From SIG452 sp045541975 (lineage in GTDB: Bacteria; Bacillota; Clostridia; UMGS1840), in assembly GCA_045541975.1 (NCBI GenBank), contig JAZQKB010000026.1, forward strand, positions 6,291 to 70,290: 64,000 bases of DNA. The letters are read 5' to 3'. The notes below the pieces were generated by a model. That model did no database searches, was not told where the DNA came from, and worked only from the letters and a program-made list of their open reading frames with translations. The position numbers and the translations under genes are program-made. This document shows positions 33,347-41,729 of this stretch, one piece after another (position 1 is the stretch's first letter; each line of letters opens with the position of its first letter).

Positions 33347-34384
33347 ATGAAATGTTTGATGAAGTATGAATGGGTTAAATTACCCCGTACTCATCTACCT
33401 GATGGGAAAGGACTGATGCGTTCCTGGACAAGACTTGCATCTCGTGCAGCATTTCGAAAAGGCCAAGCAGAATATTGCGGTCATATCAATCCTGTGAACG
33501 CAGGAGAGTGGTCTGGCGGTATTGTTGGGGTACAGAGTATTCTTGAAATAAAAAAGCGTTCTGCAGCGCTGACAACACTGGATAAATTATCGGAACTTGG
33601 ATACTTGGGTTATACCCTTGATGCAAAGACAAAACGGCTTACCTATCGAATTAGCGACTGGGTGGTAAACTGTTCCAGTGAAGAGTGTATGGATGGGAAC
33701 GTATATACTTCTCAGGGATACGGGTTCCTGTGCCTTCCACGGAATATAACAGAACGACTTGTAGAACAAAATTACATATTTGAAGAATCAGACGCATGGT
33801 TGGATTTATGGTGTCACACAGTATCCGAAGATCCAAACAATGCGTTTTCTTTTTTAGCACCGATAGTTCAGTATGGAAAATTTGGAGTTGTTTTAACTTT
33901 GGAAACCTTGGGAAATCGCTGGGGTTGGGAAAAAACAAAGGTATGGAGATTTTTGAAAAAGCACGGGGATATCTTTGCTAAGTATCGTTTACCCGGCTCT
34001 TACGGTTGTCTTATTTATAATAAACTTTATCCTATCAATAAAGAGGTTTCACTACCTACAGATGAAAAAATTGTGGGTATATTGGATGAAGTGCGAACCC
34101 TTGGAACTCATACACATAAACATGTCAGCGATCACGAGCATATCAATCGGTTAGTCTATTGGTACAGCAAAAAAATCACTGAAAAAAATTGTGAAAATGT
34201 ATCCGAAAATCGCGTTGCACTTTTTGACCCTATAATATGCGCGTATATTTCTCCTTGTAATCATTGTGAGTATTGTAATCATTGTGAATATGACTGCGGG
34301 AATATTGATTATAGTGATAGGAGAACTATAGAGTCATATAATATGCAAAAATCTTGTTTCCTGTCAGACAGAATGAACTGTTGA
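33347..34384 (+). CDS. Unknown mobile-element protein with a winged-helix-like centre and a cysteine ladder
   Basis: 345 residues. I know relatives as conserved unknowns in Clostridia accessory regions but no function. Visible parts: a basic N-terminus (YEWVKLPRTHLPDGKGLMRS), a segment LDKLSELGYLGYTLDAKTKR typical of a winged helix, a second HTH-like stretch ETLGNRWGWEKTKVWRFLKK near 190, and near the C-terminus PCNHCEYCNHCEYDC with cysteines at 304, 307, 310, 313 and 317. The latter could bind zinc or iron-sulfur. DNA binding is inferred. The ATG has an AAAGGAGGG site. Confidence 0.7.
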   Translation: MKCLMKYEWVKLPRTHLPDGKGLMRSWTRLASRAAFRKGQAEYCGHINPVNAGEWSGGIVGVQSILEIKKRSAALTTLDKLSELGYLGYTLDAKTKRLTYRISDWVVNCSSEECMDGNVYTSQGYGFLCLPRNITERLVEQNYIFEESDAWLDLWCHTVSEDPNNAFSFLAPIVQYGKFGVVLTLETLGNRWGWEKTKVWRFLKKHGDIFAKYRLPGSYGCLIYNKLYPINKEVSLPTDEKIVGILDEVRTLGTHTHKHVSDHEHINRLVYWYSKKITEKNCENVSENRVALFDPIICAYISPCNHCEYCNHCEYDCGNIDYSDRRTIESYNMQKSCFLSDRMNC

Positions 34385-34678
34385 ATCACAAGTAATTTCA
34401 AACAAATTGTTGTTGGTGTCGATCACAGCATTGGTGGTGTCAAATAATAGGACGGCGGTAAAAGATATGTGGGTCAATTAAGAATTTATGTTCTGATATT
34501 CTACTTTCACAAGGAAAAAATGGTGTAAAATCTGCCGAAATTCTTCAAAAAATTGATACAGTACTTTATAAAAAGACAAAACCCTGGGATTTCAGATGAT
34601 TTGAGCAGCAGAGGTATCTGAAATTCGCCAGAGAGAGCAAATAATATGGCGAAAAAAACTTGCAAAAGGAGCGTGATT
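34385..34678. other. Intergenic region, no gene recognised
   Basis: 294 bases without a supported gene or strong hairpin. The first part still resembles the flank after the shorter paralogue (GAATGAACTGTTGAA, also at 32904), marking the end of the duplicated unit. Confidence 0.5.
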
Positions 34679-34682
34679 ATGT

Positions 34683-35816
34683 ATGAAACACATTTGCCCG
34701 GGCAGTCCGGCAGGCAGTCTTTGCACCATTCTTTCAACGGTTGGTGAGTATCCCTATTCTTCACTTCATCTACTCGGTAATGAGCGATATTTCCGCAATA
34801 CAGTCCATCAGCTTCTGGAGAAAAATACCTTGCATCATACTCAGTCTGGTGAGAAGCATATTTGTAAACTTTTTATGTTATCCGGAAAGAGTTCTCTAAA
34901 AACGATTCGTCTGTGCAAGGGTGCTCTCCCCATACTGAATTGGATTTCACCGGATGCTTTGGATTATTATTTGAATGCATTTCGAAATTGCCACTTTCAC
35001 GGTGATCGAAATCACATTGAACGGAATCATAGAATTGCTGAGGCAGTGGCAATGTGTATGCGGGCGGAGATAGAGTACCGACCGTATCATTTACCCGAAC
35101 TGCAGAATCAAGCGCGTCTTTCCATCATACCGAATCAGACGGTATTCTATCAGTCGAGGTCATTGAAATCTATTGGTTCCAGCGAGATGAACAAAACGAT
35201 GTTCACCAGACTGGTCGGAGCAATTTACTCCCACCGGAAATGTTTTGCTGTATATAACACCCGTGATTCCCTGATGAAGTGGAACGACAGAGGAGAATTT
35301 AAAGCTCTCCAGAATTTAATCAATATCACCAGACTCAATTCCAATATTCCCAATGTGGATTCTGCAATTTTGTTTGGCCGATCTGATAAAGTCATATTGG
35401 ATACTCTTCAATTTCAAGAAAAGAATCACCGATTAGAATTTCGATTTGACGGAATTTACCGATATATTCATTTTGTGCCGTTGTCCGAAGCAGGCATCAG
35501 ATTATTAAAAATTTTATGTTTACCTGAAATACAGCAAAGGCTACTTGATTTGTTGTTTGAACCTCACAGCCTTACAAACGGACTTGGGTTATTTGAGTAT
35601 GATGCATATGTGAATCAAAAATATATTTTTTCCCATTTAGACGGTGATATCGCTCGACTCATTCGATTCAAAGAAGGGTTACTGTTCAATTATTACAAAG
35701 GTGAAGTGATTTGTTTTGACTTCCAGGTGTATTATGTTAAAAAATATTTGGAAGATCTTGTAACTGTCAAGGTGATTGATATGAATTTGATAGAAAAAGG
35801 ACTTGGATTGAGATAA
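34683..35816 (+). CDS. Conserved unknown accessory protein, 377 residues
   Basis: I recognise no named domain. The N-terminus (LSTVGEYPYSSLHLLGNERY, then FRNTVHQLLEKNTLHH) resembles a winged-helix repeat as in replication-relaxation or mobilisation accessory proteins. The centre has HIERNHRIAEAVAMCMRA and NKTMFTRLVGAIYS, and the C-terminus SHLDGDIARLIRFKEG. Related proteins occur as unknowns in Clostridia mobile regions. Two ATGs (34679, 34683) follow AAGGAG; only the second opens the long frame, the first giving 22 codons. The structured RNA follows on the same strand. Confidence 0.7.
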   Translation: MKHICPGSPAGSLCTILSTVGEYPYSSLHLLGNERYFRNTVHQLLEKNTLHHTQSGEKHICKLFMLSGKSSLKTIRLCKGALPILNWISPDALDYYLNAFRNCHFHGDRNHIERNHRIAEAVAMCMRAEIEYRPYHLPELQNQARLSIIPNQTVFYQSRSLKSIGSSEMNKTMFTRLVGAIYSHRKCFAVYNTRDSLMKWNDRGEFKALQNLINITRLNSNIPNVDSAILFGRSDKVILDTLQFQEKNHRLEFRFDGIYRYIHFVPLSEAGIRLLKILCLPEIQQRLLDLLFEPHSLTNGLGLFEYDAYVNQKYIFSHLDGDIARLIRFKEGLLFNYYKGEVICFDFQVYYVKKYLEDLVTVKVIDMNLIEKGLGLR

Positions 35817-35970
35817 GGAGTGTTGCTGTTTAAAAAAAGATGAATTGTGCAAAATGACGGGGAAGAGGGCGATTATTAACCAAAATTTTCTGTCATACTG
35901 ACTTGGGACCGAAAAACGCTTGGCAGTAAGAAAATCTTTGTTGAAACCTCACAAACTTAACATATCCGGC

Positions 35971-35999
35971 TTGACTTATGGCTTGATTTTTGGTATACT
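35971..35999 (+). promoter_or_regulatory. Promoter of the structured RNA
   Basis: TTGACT (35971-35976), a 17-base spacer and TATACT (35994-35999), with predicted start near 36006. Confidence 0.75.
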
Positions 36000-36005
36000 A
36001 TAACC

Positions 36006-36254
36006 GTGACAGGGGCTTGCATCCAGGCTTTCGGTACATCGGAAGAATTCCCGGTGTTAGACTTGCTCGAGGATGTAGTAGGGAACCGTTACGGATTTAG
36101 CGCACTGAGCGATCCATAATGATGCAAGCAAAACTGAATATGAAGCCGGAGGGCTGCTAATACTTTACAGAGTCAATCGTGGGGATGAGACACCCAAATT
36201 TCCCGACACTTGGCTCTGTATTGTCATTTTTGCAGACCTTCCGGCTTTTTTTTA
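36006..36254 (+). ncRNA. Structured leader RNA upstream of the DUF3268 gene (candidate DUF3268 motif)
   Basis: About 245 nt with two domains. Domain 1 is closed by GCTTGCATC (36015-36023) with GATGCAAGC (36121-36129) and contains at least two hairpins, including GGAT...ATCC with a GCGC/GCG stem (36093-36115). Domain 2 is closed by 36143-36152 with 36237-36247 and encloses a 10-bp stem (36167-36176 with 36210-36219). Eight T follow, so domain 2 works as a terminator directly before a ribosome site. From memory, a DUF3268 RNA motif has been described upstream of such genes; that identity is unverified. Confidence 0.65.
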
Positions 36255-36275
36255 TTGCAATTGGAGGTAATTTAC

Positions 36276-36746
36276 GTGAATAAAAAGAACAAAAAACGAA
36301 AGGGAATTAATGCAGCTCCTACCCGTTGTCCTTACTGCGGCGGACGTGTTGTTTTCCGGAGTGCCGATGGCATTTACCAGGAAAACCACAATGGTAGGAT
36401 GCTTTATGTATGTTCCCGTTATCCTGAATGTGATGCTTATGTCAGAACCCATGACGGAACAAGGATTCCTGTTGGTAGTATGGCAAATCACGAACTGAGA
36501 ATTCTCAGAAAAACTGCACACCATTATTTTGATCAGTTACATAAATCCGGTCTGATGACCAAAGACGGTGCTTACGACTGGTTAGCCAATGTGATTGATG
36601 AACCAAAGTCTTACGCACATATAGGGCTCTTGAGTGAATACTATTGCAAACAGGTGATTGAACAGAGTAAAGAATACTTAAGACGTTATAAGAATAAGCA
36701 GAAAAACTTGCAGTCTAAAAAGAGAAGAGGGGAGCTGATTTCATGA
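36276..36746 (+). CDS. DUF3268 zinc-finger protein
   Basis: 156 residues. TRCPYCGGRVVFRSADGIY and LYVCSRYPECDAYV supply C-x2-C and C-x5-C pairs of a topoisomerase-like zinc ribbon, the DUF3268 pattern. The rest is basic and helical (SYAHIGLLSEYYCKQVIEQS). Such proteins are frequent on plasmids and integrative elements of Firmicutes; the role is unknown, with nucleic-acid binding likely. The GTG start has TTGGAGGTAA five bases ahead; the longer frame runs back into the RNA terminator. It overlaps the next gene by four bases. Confidence 0.8.
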   Translation: MNKKNKKRKGINAAPTRCPYCGGRVVFRSADGIYQENHNGRMLYVCSRYPECDAYVRTHDGTRIPVGSMANHELRILRKTAHHYFDQLHKSGLMTKDGAYDWLANVIDEPKSYAHIGLLSEYYCKQVIEQSKEYLRRYKNKQKNLQSKKRRGELIS

Positions 36747-37259
36747 AATTAACAGCTCAGCAGCAGAAACTGGTTGAAGATAATCTGGGTCTGGTAGGCA
36801 AAGTAATTTTCCAAAAGGTCTATGATATTGATAAGCTTCCTTTTTATACATATGATGACCTTTTCCGGATTGGTTGTATCGGACTTATGAAAGCTGCTAC
36901 AACTGGATAAAGGCGGTACCTTTTCTACTTATGCCTACAGACTCATCTGGAATGAGATTTGCGATGCATTAGCTTACGCTACACGAAAAAAATCCAAAGA
37001 AGAATCTTTAGATACAATTCAATTGACTGATCCTGAGGATGATTTTGAAGTCAACCGGGATTTAAGAATTGAGCTGTATGATGTGATACAAAAAGCGAAG
37101 GGAGATGTTTCTCCCTCCGTTTCGTTTGGTATTGATGCATTATTGCTTATGAATGACGGCTACACCGCCAAAGAAATAGGTGTTCGTTACGGCAAAACAG
37201 CACATACCGTTGCTGCATTGGTATCCAAGGCGAAGAAGCACTTTAGAAGTACATTATGA
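36743..37259 (+). pseudogene. Sigma-70 family factor interrupted by a frameshift
   Basis: The ATG at 36743 opens a frame that reads sigma region 2 (YDDLFRIGCIGLMKAA, about residues 37-52) and stops at 36908-36910. Just before the stop the coding sense shifts frame and continues as LDKGGTFSTYAYRLIWNEI through a region 4-like helix (YTAKEIGVRYGKTAHTVAAL) to 37259. One base is missing or two are extra near 36898-36905. It would otherwise be a complete ~170-residue sigma factor of the mobile-element type. A sequencing error cannot be excluded. Confidence 0.8.
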
Positions 37260-37268
37260 ATCTTTGTG

Positions 37269-37650
37269 TTAATCATTAAAGTTTTCCTTACGATATTGTA
37301 ATGGTGACATCCCTACATTTTTTTGAATATCAAATTCAAATGTGTAGCGTTGGAAAGACTGAGTAGTTCGCTGATTTCTTCGATGGATTTATTGGTTGAC
37401 CGTAATAGTGTTTTTGCTAAACGCAATTTGTTTTTCAAAATATACTGATGTGGCGTTATGTTATATCTTTGCTTAAAAAGACGGGTAAAATGCTGCACTG
37501 ATAAATTTGAAATTTTTGCAAGATCTTCTAAGGTGATGTTATCTGTCAGATGTGAGTCAAGATATAACCGGGCATTGTCAATGGCATCGTGATTCGAGGT
37601 TGTGATTTGGTGATGCTTGGAAAGAAATGCAATGATTTCTAAAAAATAAG
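37269..37650 (-). pseudogene. AraC-family regulator, truncated and frameshifted
   Basis: On the minus strand the frame reads IDNARLYLDSHLTDNITLED, then LAKISNLSVQHFTRLFKQRY and NITPHQYILKNKLRLAKTLL: the two AraC helix-turn-helix motifs. It stops at LIFKKM. Adding one A to the run of seven A restores the usual ending (NVGMSPLQYRKEN) to a stop at 37269-37271. The N-terminal sensor domain is absent; the sequence breaks off near 37650 at a fragment copied from the EEP gene. It may have been the regulator of the adjacent sugar locus. Confidence 0.75.
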
Positions 37651-37679
37651 TATATCTTTTGATAAGAAAATGTAGTCTA
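37651..37679. repeat. 29-base repeat copied from the EEP-family gene
   Basis: 28 of 29 bases match 38563-38591, which lies inside the EEP-family gene (coding DYIFLSKDI). It sits exactly at the broken end of the AraC remnant, marking a recombination junction. Confidence 0.8.
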
Positions 37680-37680
37680 A

Positions 37681-38340
37681 CTATATACAGTGGCTATAAT
37701 CAAAATCACAATATTTCAAAAACTCCTTCGCCATTAATGTAGCACCGACTTGATTTGGATGAATTCTGTCCCAGGCGATATAACCTGAATATCTTATTTT
37801 ACAATAATCCTCATACATTTTTTGGAAATCCACAAAAATGCAGTTATGTTTTTCGGCAAGCCTTTTGCTTATAGCAACATATTCATCCATTCTTTTTCGC
37901 ATCATATCTTCTTTGTTAGGTTCTATGATGTAAGGAGATAATATAAACACACCTTTTACTTTATCCTTTACCCTCGTAATCATTTCCTCAAGATTTGATT
38001 CGTATTCATCGGGCAATACATGTGAACTTACAATTGCAGGAGAATCAAATTGTCTCCAAACGTCATTTATACCAATACAAATCGAAACCCAATCAGGATT
38101 TAATTCTACAACATCCCTGTCAAATCTTGTCAGCAAATCTCTGCTGGTATTGCCTGAAATACCAGAATTGGTTATTCTTAACAATGTTTCAGGATAGTAT
38201 GTAGCAAACATATTTTCAAGCACTCGGACATACCCTCTTCCAACATTGTCAAACAATCCTTCACCTACTGGATTTACACTTTCCATATCAGTTACTGAGT
38301 CTCCGGCAAAAACAATTCTGTCATAATTTTCAAATATCAT
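37681..38340 (-). CDS. SGNH/GDSL-family hydrolase
   Basis: 219 residues with the four SGNH blocks: block I FAGDSVTD (nucleophile Ser15), block II Gly in NSGISGNTSRD near 59, block III GIND near 89 and block V DRIHPNQVG near 194 with the catalytic Asp and His. No signal peptide, so it is cytosolic. Esterases of this kind often remove acetyl groups from sugars; here it accompanies glycosidases. The ATG has a GGAGGAAAG site. Confidence 0.88.
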   Translation of the reverse strand: MIFENYDRIVFAGDSVTDMESVNPVGEGLFDNVGRGYVRVLENMFATYYPETLLRITNSGISGNTSRDLLTRFDRDVVELNPDWVSICIGINDVWRQFDSPAIVSSHVLPDEYESNLEEMITRVKDKVKGVFILSPYIIEPNKEDMMRKRMDEYVAISKRLAEKHNCIFVDFQKMYEDYCKIRYSGYIAWDRIHPNQVGATLMAKEFLKYCDFDYSHCI

Positions 38341-38487
38341 TTTTTCTTTCCTCCGTATAAAATACCAATTTTATTATAGGTAAATACTTTTTTGACTCCA
38401 TTTAACAGTCGTTATAGCATCGTCATCATAGACGATTCACTTCGGATGAATCAAAAACCCCTGACCTTCATTTACAATATTACCATT

Positions 38488-39216
38488 TTATATTTCAACC
38501 TCTGCTGTCAGTGCAAAATGGTCTGAAGCAATTTTCTTAATAACCCTTGTTTTTAGAATCTTTATATCCTTTGATAAGAAAATGTAGTCTACTTTATAAT
38601 AAGGATTTTCACTGCGGAAGGTTAATTCGTTATTTTTTTCATCAACCTCATTAAATATTTCATAGAATGGCTTTAATAATTCGCTTTGGGGGTGCAGGTT
38701 GAAATCTCCCATAAGAATCATAGGAGTATCAACCTTTTTTATCTCTGGAAGCAATGTTTCAACAGCGTTCTTTTTCTGTCCGTTGGCAATTCCAAAATGA
38801 GTTACAAAAACTGTTATATCTTTTTCACCACATTCTATAACTGCTTTAAGCAAACAGCGTGATTTGTATATCACCGGTTCATCCTTTATGAGTGGTTCGG
38901 GAATTGGGATTACTTTTAATTCCTTTATTATGTGTTTTGAAAGAATAGAATTTCCGAAATAGCCAATTTCTGGAACATTTACGGCAGGTGCAAAAAAACC
39001 TTTCATTTTAGTAAGTGCACCTATTTTTTCAGTCTGATTCCAATAGTCTTCTTTTAAACCATAACCATAAACTTCGTTCAGTCCAAGAATATCGGGATTA
39101 ATCTCATTTATGATGCTTGTAGGTACATTATAGTCAATTAAATCTGTGCCGTCTTTTAAATATAAACCGTAGTCCATTGCGTGCCTGATGTTAAAAGTCA
39201 TTATTTTGATTTTCAT
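38488..39216 (-). CDS. Endonuclease/exonuclease/phosphatase family protein
   Basis: 242 residues. TFNIRHAMD near residue 6, LGLNEVYG near 44, FVTHFG near 140, MGDFNLHP near 172 and a C-terminal ASDHFALTAEV are the EEP metal and catalytic motifs. In sugar loci such proteins probably hydrolyse phosphate esters or phosphodiesters; the substrate is unknown. No signal peptide. It overlaps the end of the following hydrolase gene's frame by 26 bases, so the two are coupled. Confidence 0.85.
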   Translation of the reverse strand: MKIKIMTFNIRHAMDYGLYLKDGTDLIDYNVPTSIINEINPDILGLNEVYGYGLKEDYWNQTEKIGALTKMKGFFAPAVNVPEIGYFGNSILSKHIIKELKVIPIPEPLIKDEPVIYKSRCLLKAVIECGEKDITVFVTHFGIANGQKKNAVETLLPEIKKVDTPMILMGDFNLHPQSELLKPFYEIFNEVDEKNNELTFRSENPYYKVDYIFLSKDIKILKTRVIKKIASDHFALTAEVEI

Positions 39217-40660
39217 AATAAATTACCCCTTTACCCTTGTTATATTTCTCTCCCGTTTTATCGTAGATGATTGTGTAGGTCTTTCCTCTGAAATTAAGGT
39301 TTTCAAGCTTAAACCATTCCCAGTTGTCCGGGATTGACGGAGAAACTGAAAGGTCATTGTTTTCATATAGCACGCCCACAATTCCTGAAATTATAAGGTC
39401 GCAGAATGTGGAATGGTTGTAGTCTTTTCCACGTTCATAACCGCCATATTCCTGCTTCCAACCTTGGTTTTTAAGTATTTCACGGCTTGACCATTCATCT
39501 TTTTCAGAATGTCTTACCTCATCAACCCAGGGGATTTCTTTTCCGTCTTCACGCACTCTTTTATGGCTTCGGGCGTATTGCTTTGTGAGTTCAAAGAACA
39601 ATTCCTTGTATTTGGGGTACTTCATACAAACATTGCGAAGTGCAGTCAATGTCTGTGAGGTTGCATAGGGCCACACATATCCGTTCCACAGACATTCGTG
39701 GTCAACTTTGTATAAATAACGGTTGTGGGTTTTTTCTGCTGTTGAAATTCCGAAATCAGTGTAAAAAATATTTTTATCTATAAGGTAACGAAAAACATTT
39801 TCGTTTTTGTTTTCGGGAATGTTAAACATCCAGGGAATATATCCGATTTCTTCTCTCGGTGAGTCTTTTTTAAAAATTTCGGAAAGGGGTTCATTTTCTT
39901 CAAAATGGAAGGCACGAAAAAAACCGTCTTTCCATAATTTTTCATTTACATGCTTTTTTAACTTCTCATATTTTCCTTTATATTTTTCAAAAGTTTCATT
40001 ATCGCCGTAGATTTTTGCAAATTCAGAAATCGCCCATGCATCTGCACACATATATGAATTTAAGGTTGGTCGTATTCCTTTTAAAACACGCAAATCTTCG
40101 CTTGTTCCGCTTATGGAATATTCCATAGCGTCATAGTTGTCATACGACCAGAACATACCATTTTCAAGCAGATGAGTATTTTCCCATTCTTCATAGTATT
40201 TGCATATTTTTTCTATAAAATTTTCACCTAAATCAAAATCACCTGTAACAAGGCAATACTGATATATTGCATAGATAAACCATGTGCTGTATTGATGTGA
40301 ACCCTCGCAATTATCAAGAAAAAAATTTATGTAGTCTGTAAAATATTTTTTTGAGTTTTTCAGCCATCTTCCCTCATAAATGTGATGACCTAAAGGTGCG
40401 TTTATTGTGTTATGCTTTCCGCTCCATGAAACTTTCGGCAAAAATTCAGTGAAAACATAGCCGTCTTCTGTTTTTTTAAGATGTTTTCTGAAAGTCCACC
40501 AGCGGAAATAATATGCCTTTTCAATATCTTTATCGGGACATTCCAAAATGGGAATTTCTTCTTTAAGCCACTCATAAGCATGATTATTATCAATTAAATT
40601 TCTGTATATTTCTTCATCATTATCGTTGAATAAATCAACATACTTTTTTAAAATATCCAT
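39191..40660 (-). CDS. MGH1/GH63-like alpha-toroid glycoside hydrolase
   Basis: 489 residues from the ATG at 40658-40660. Aromatic-rich (alpha/alpha)6 toroid features: FRWWTFRKHL near 43, WNGYVWPYATSQTL near 325 and GWKQEYGGYERGKDYNHS near 405, as in mannosylglycerate hydrolase (MGH1) and GH63 clan proteins. No signal peptide, so it acts on imported oligosaccharides. The ATG lies four bases after the stop of the preceding gene; an earlier in-frame ATG overlaps that gene and is less likely. The exact family and linkage are not certain. Confidence 0.75.
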   Translation of the reverse strand: MDILKKYVDLFNDNDEEIYRNLIDNNHAYEWLKEEIPILECPDKDIEKAYYFRWWTFRKHLKKTEDGYVFTEFLPKVSWSGKHNTINAPLGHHIYEGRWLKNSKKYFTDYINFFLDNCEGSHQYSTWFIYAIYQYCLVTGDFDLGENFIEKICKYYEEWENTHLLENGMFWSYDNYDAMEYSISGTSEDLRVLKGIRPTLNSYMCADAWAISEFAKIYGDNETFEKYKGKYEKLKKHVNEKLWKDGFFRAFHFEENEPLSEIFKKDSPREEIGYIPWMFNIPENKNENVFRYLIDKNIFYTDFGISTAEKTHNRYLYKVDHECLWNGYVWPYATSQTLTALRNVCMKYPKYKELFFELTKQYARSHKRVREDGKEIPWVDEVRHSEKDEWSSREILKNQGWKQEYGGYERGKDYNHSTFCDLIISGIVGVLYENNDLSVSPSIPDNWEWFKLENLNFRGKTYTIIYDKTGEKYNKGKGVIYYENQNNDF

Positions 40661-40664
40661 AGCT

Positions 40665-41549
40665 TTATCCTTCAAACAGATTTCTTTTGTCGTAAAATGC
40701 ATGGCCTATATATTCATTTATCCCTGTTCTTCCGTTATACCAGAGCATCCATTTTTCATCTTTTTCATTCCATATAACAGTAGGCTTATAGCAAGCATCT
40801 GCATCCCAACTTCCTTTTTCGGGTGAAATTATGGGGTTAAGAGGTGATTTTGTCCACTGTGTCAGACCGTTTTCAGATTTTGCAACACATATTGAGGCTG
40901 TATCAATATCTCTATAGCCTATATAAAACATAAGATAGCCCATATCATCAGTTTTTAAAACCTGACAGCCTCCGATACGCTGCTGTTCATATTCGTTATT
41001 GACATCACATACAAACATGGGATTGATTTTGGATTTTGTCCAGTTTGTTCCGTCTTTACTATGAGCATAGCAAAGAACATTCGGCTCATAGGTTTCACCT
41101 GCTGAATACCACATTTTATATTCGTTATTCTCGTATAGTACACACGGATTCATTACGGAAGCATTTTCCCAGGGAAATTCGGGAATCATAATTGGTTCAT
41201 CTGATACACGCTCAAAGTTTATTCCGTCTTTACTTTCCGCATAACCGATGTAACTATGATCTCTTGCCTGACCTGTGTACCACATTTTATATATTCCGTC
41301 TGCTTTTAAAACGCAGTTTCTGTTTACAAGGTCTTCCCAACCGCTTTTGGGATTATTTTCAAGAGTTATTACAGGTTTTTCCCAGTTTATGCCATCATCG
41401 CTGAATGTTACTGCACAAGCCTTTTTTTCTCGCCAGGAAAAATCCATACGGTATTTTCCGTTATCAATCCATACATACGCATCAAATACTGTTCCGGTTG
41501 ATTTGTCTCCGAAAACAGGATTATTTTTTAGTTTTTCAAAATTGTTCAT
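40665..41549 (-). CDS. Five-bladed beta-propeller glycosidase-like protein (GH43/GH130-like)
   Basis: 294 residues with repeated blade motifs: YRMDFSWREKKACAVTFSDD, YKMWYTGQARDHSYIGYAES, YKMWYSAGETYEPNVLCYAH, YLMFYIGYRD and WMLWYNGRTG. Each pairs an aromatic strand with SxDGxxW-type turns. This is the furanosidase/phosphorylase propeller superfamily (GH32, 43, 68, 130). No signal peptide. The catalytic acids are not certain, so it may be a hydrolase, phosphorylase or non-catalytic. It is the first gene of the minus-strand arm. Confidence 0.75.
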   Translation of the reverse strand: MNNFEKLKNNPVFGDKSTGTVFDAYVWIDNGKYRMDFSWREKKACAVTFSDDGINWEKPVITLENNPKSGWEDLVNRNCVLKADGIYKMWYTGQARDHSYIGYAESKDGINFERVSDEPIMIPEFPWENASVMNPCVLYENNEYKMWYSAGETYEPNVLCYAHSKDGTNWTKSKINPMFVCDVNNEYEQQRIGGCQVLKTDDMGYLMFYIGYRDIDTASICVAKSENGLTQWTKSPLNPIISPEKGSWDADACYKPTVIWNEKDEKWMLWYNGRTGINEYIGHAFYDKRNLFEG

Positions 41550-41614
41550 AAGTTACGATTCCTCCACACTAATTACTGTCTTTTGGAAAATTATAACATT
41601 GCTAAAAATCATTG

Positions 41615-41627
41615 TCAATCCCGAAAA
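41615..41627 (-). promoter_or_regulatory. Inverted copy of the operator core
   Basis: TCAATCCCGAAAA, the exact reverse complement of 41733-41745. It lies 66 bases before the minus-strand hydrolase start. Likely second binding site of the same regulator. Confidence 0.5.
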
Positions 41628-41729
41628 TACCAACAAATTACCCCTTTTTTACTTATTTATAAGTAATAAAGAAAAAATGAGTGTTTTAAGATAAGCAAAT
41701 CATTGTAGGAAAATAGGATGATTTTGTTT

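Noticed and set aside
34256..34305. Short tandem repeats resembling a CRISPR array
   Set aside because: Units are about 9 bases, lie in a coding frame and encode the cysteine ladder; no spacers.
36006..36254. Hammerhead or twister ribozyme, 6S RNA or tmRNA in the structured RNA
   Set aside because: The catalytic core sequences and the long internal bubble or tRNA-like ends of those classes are not seen.
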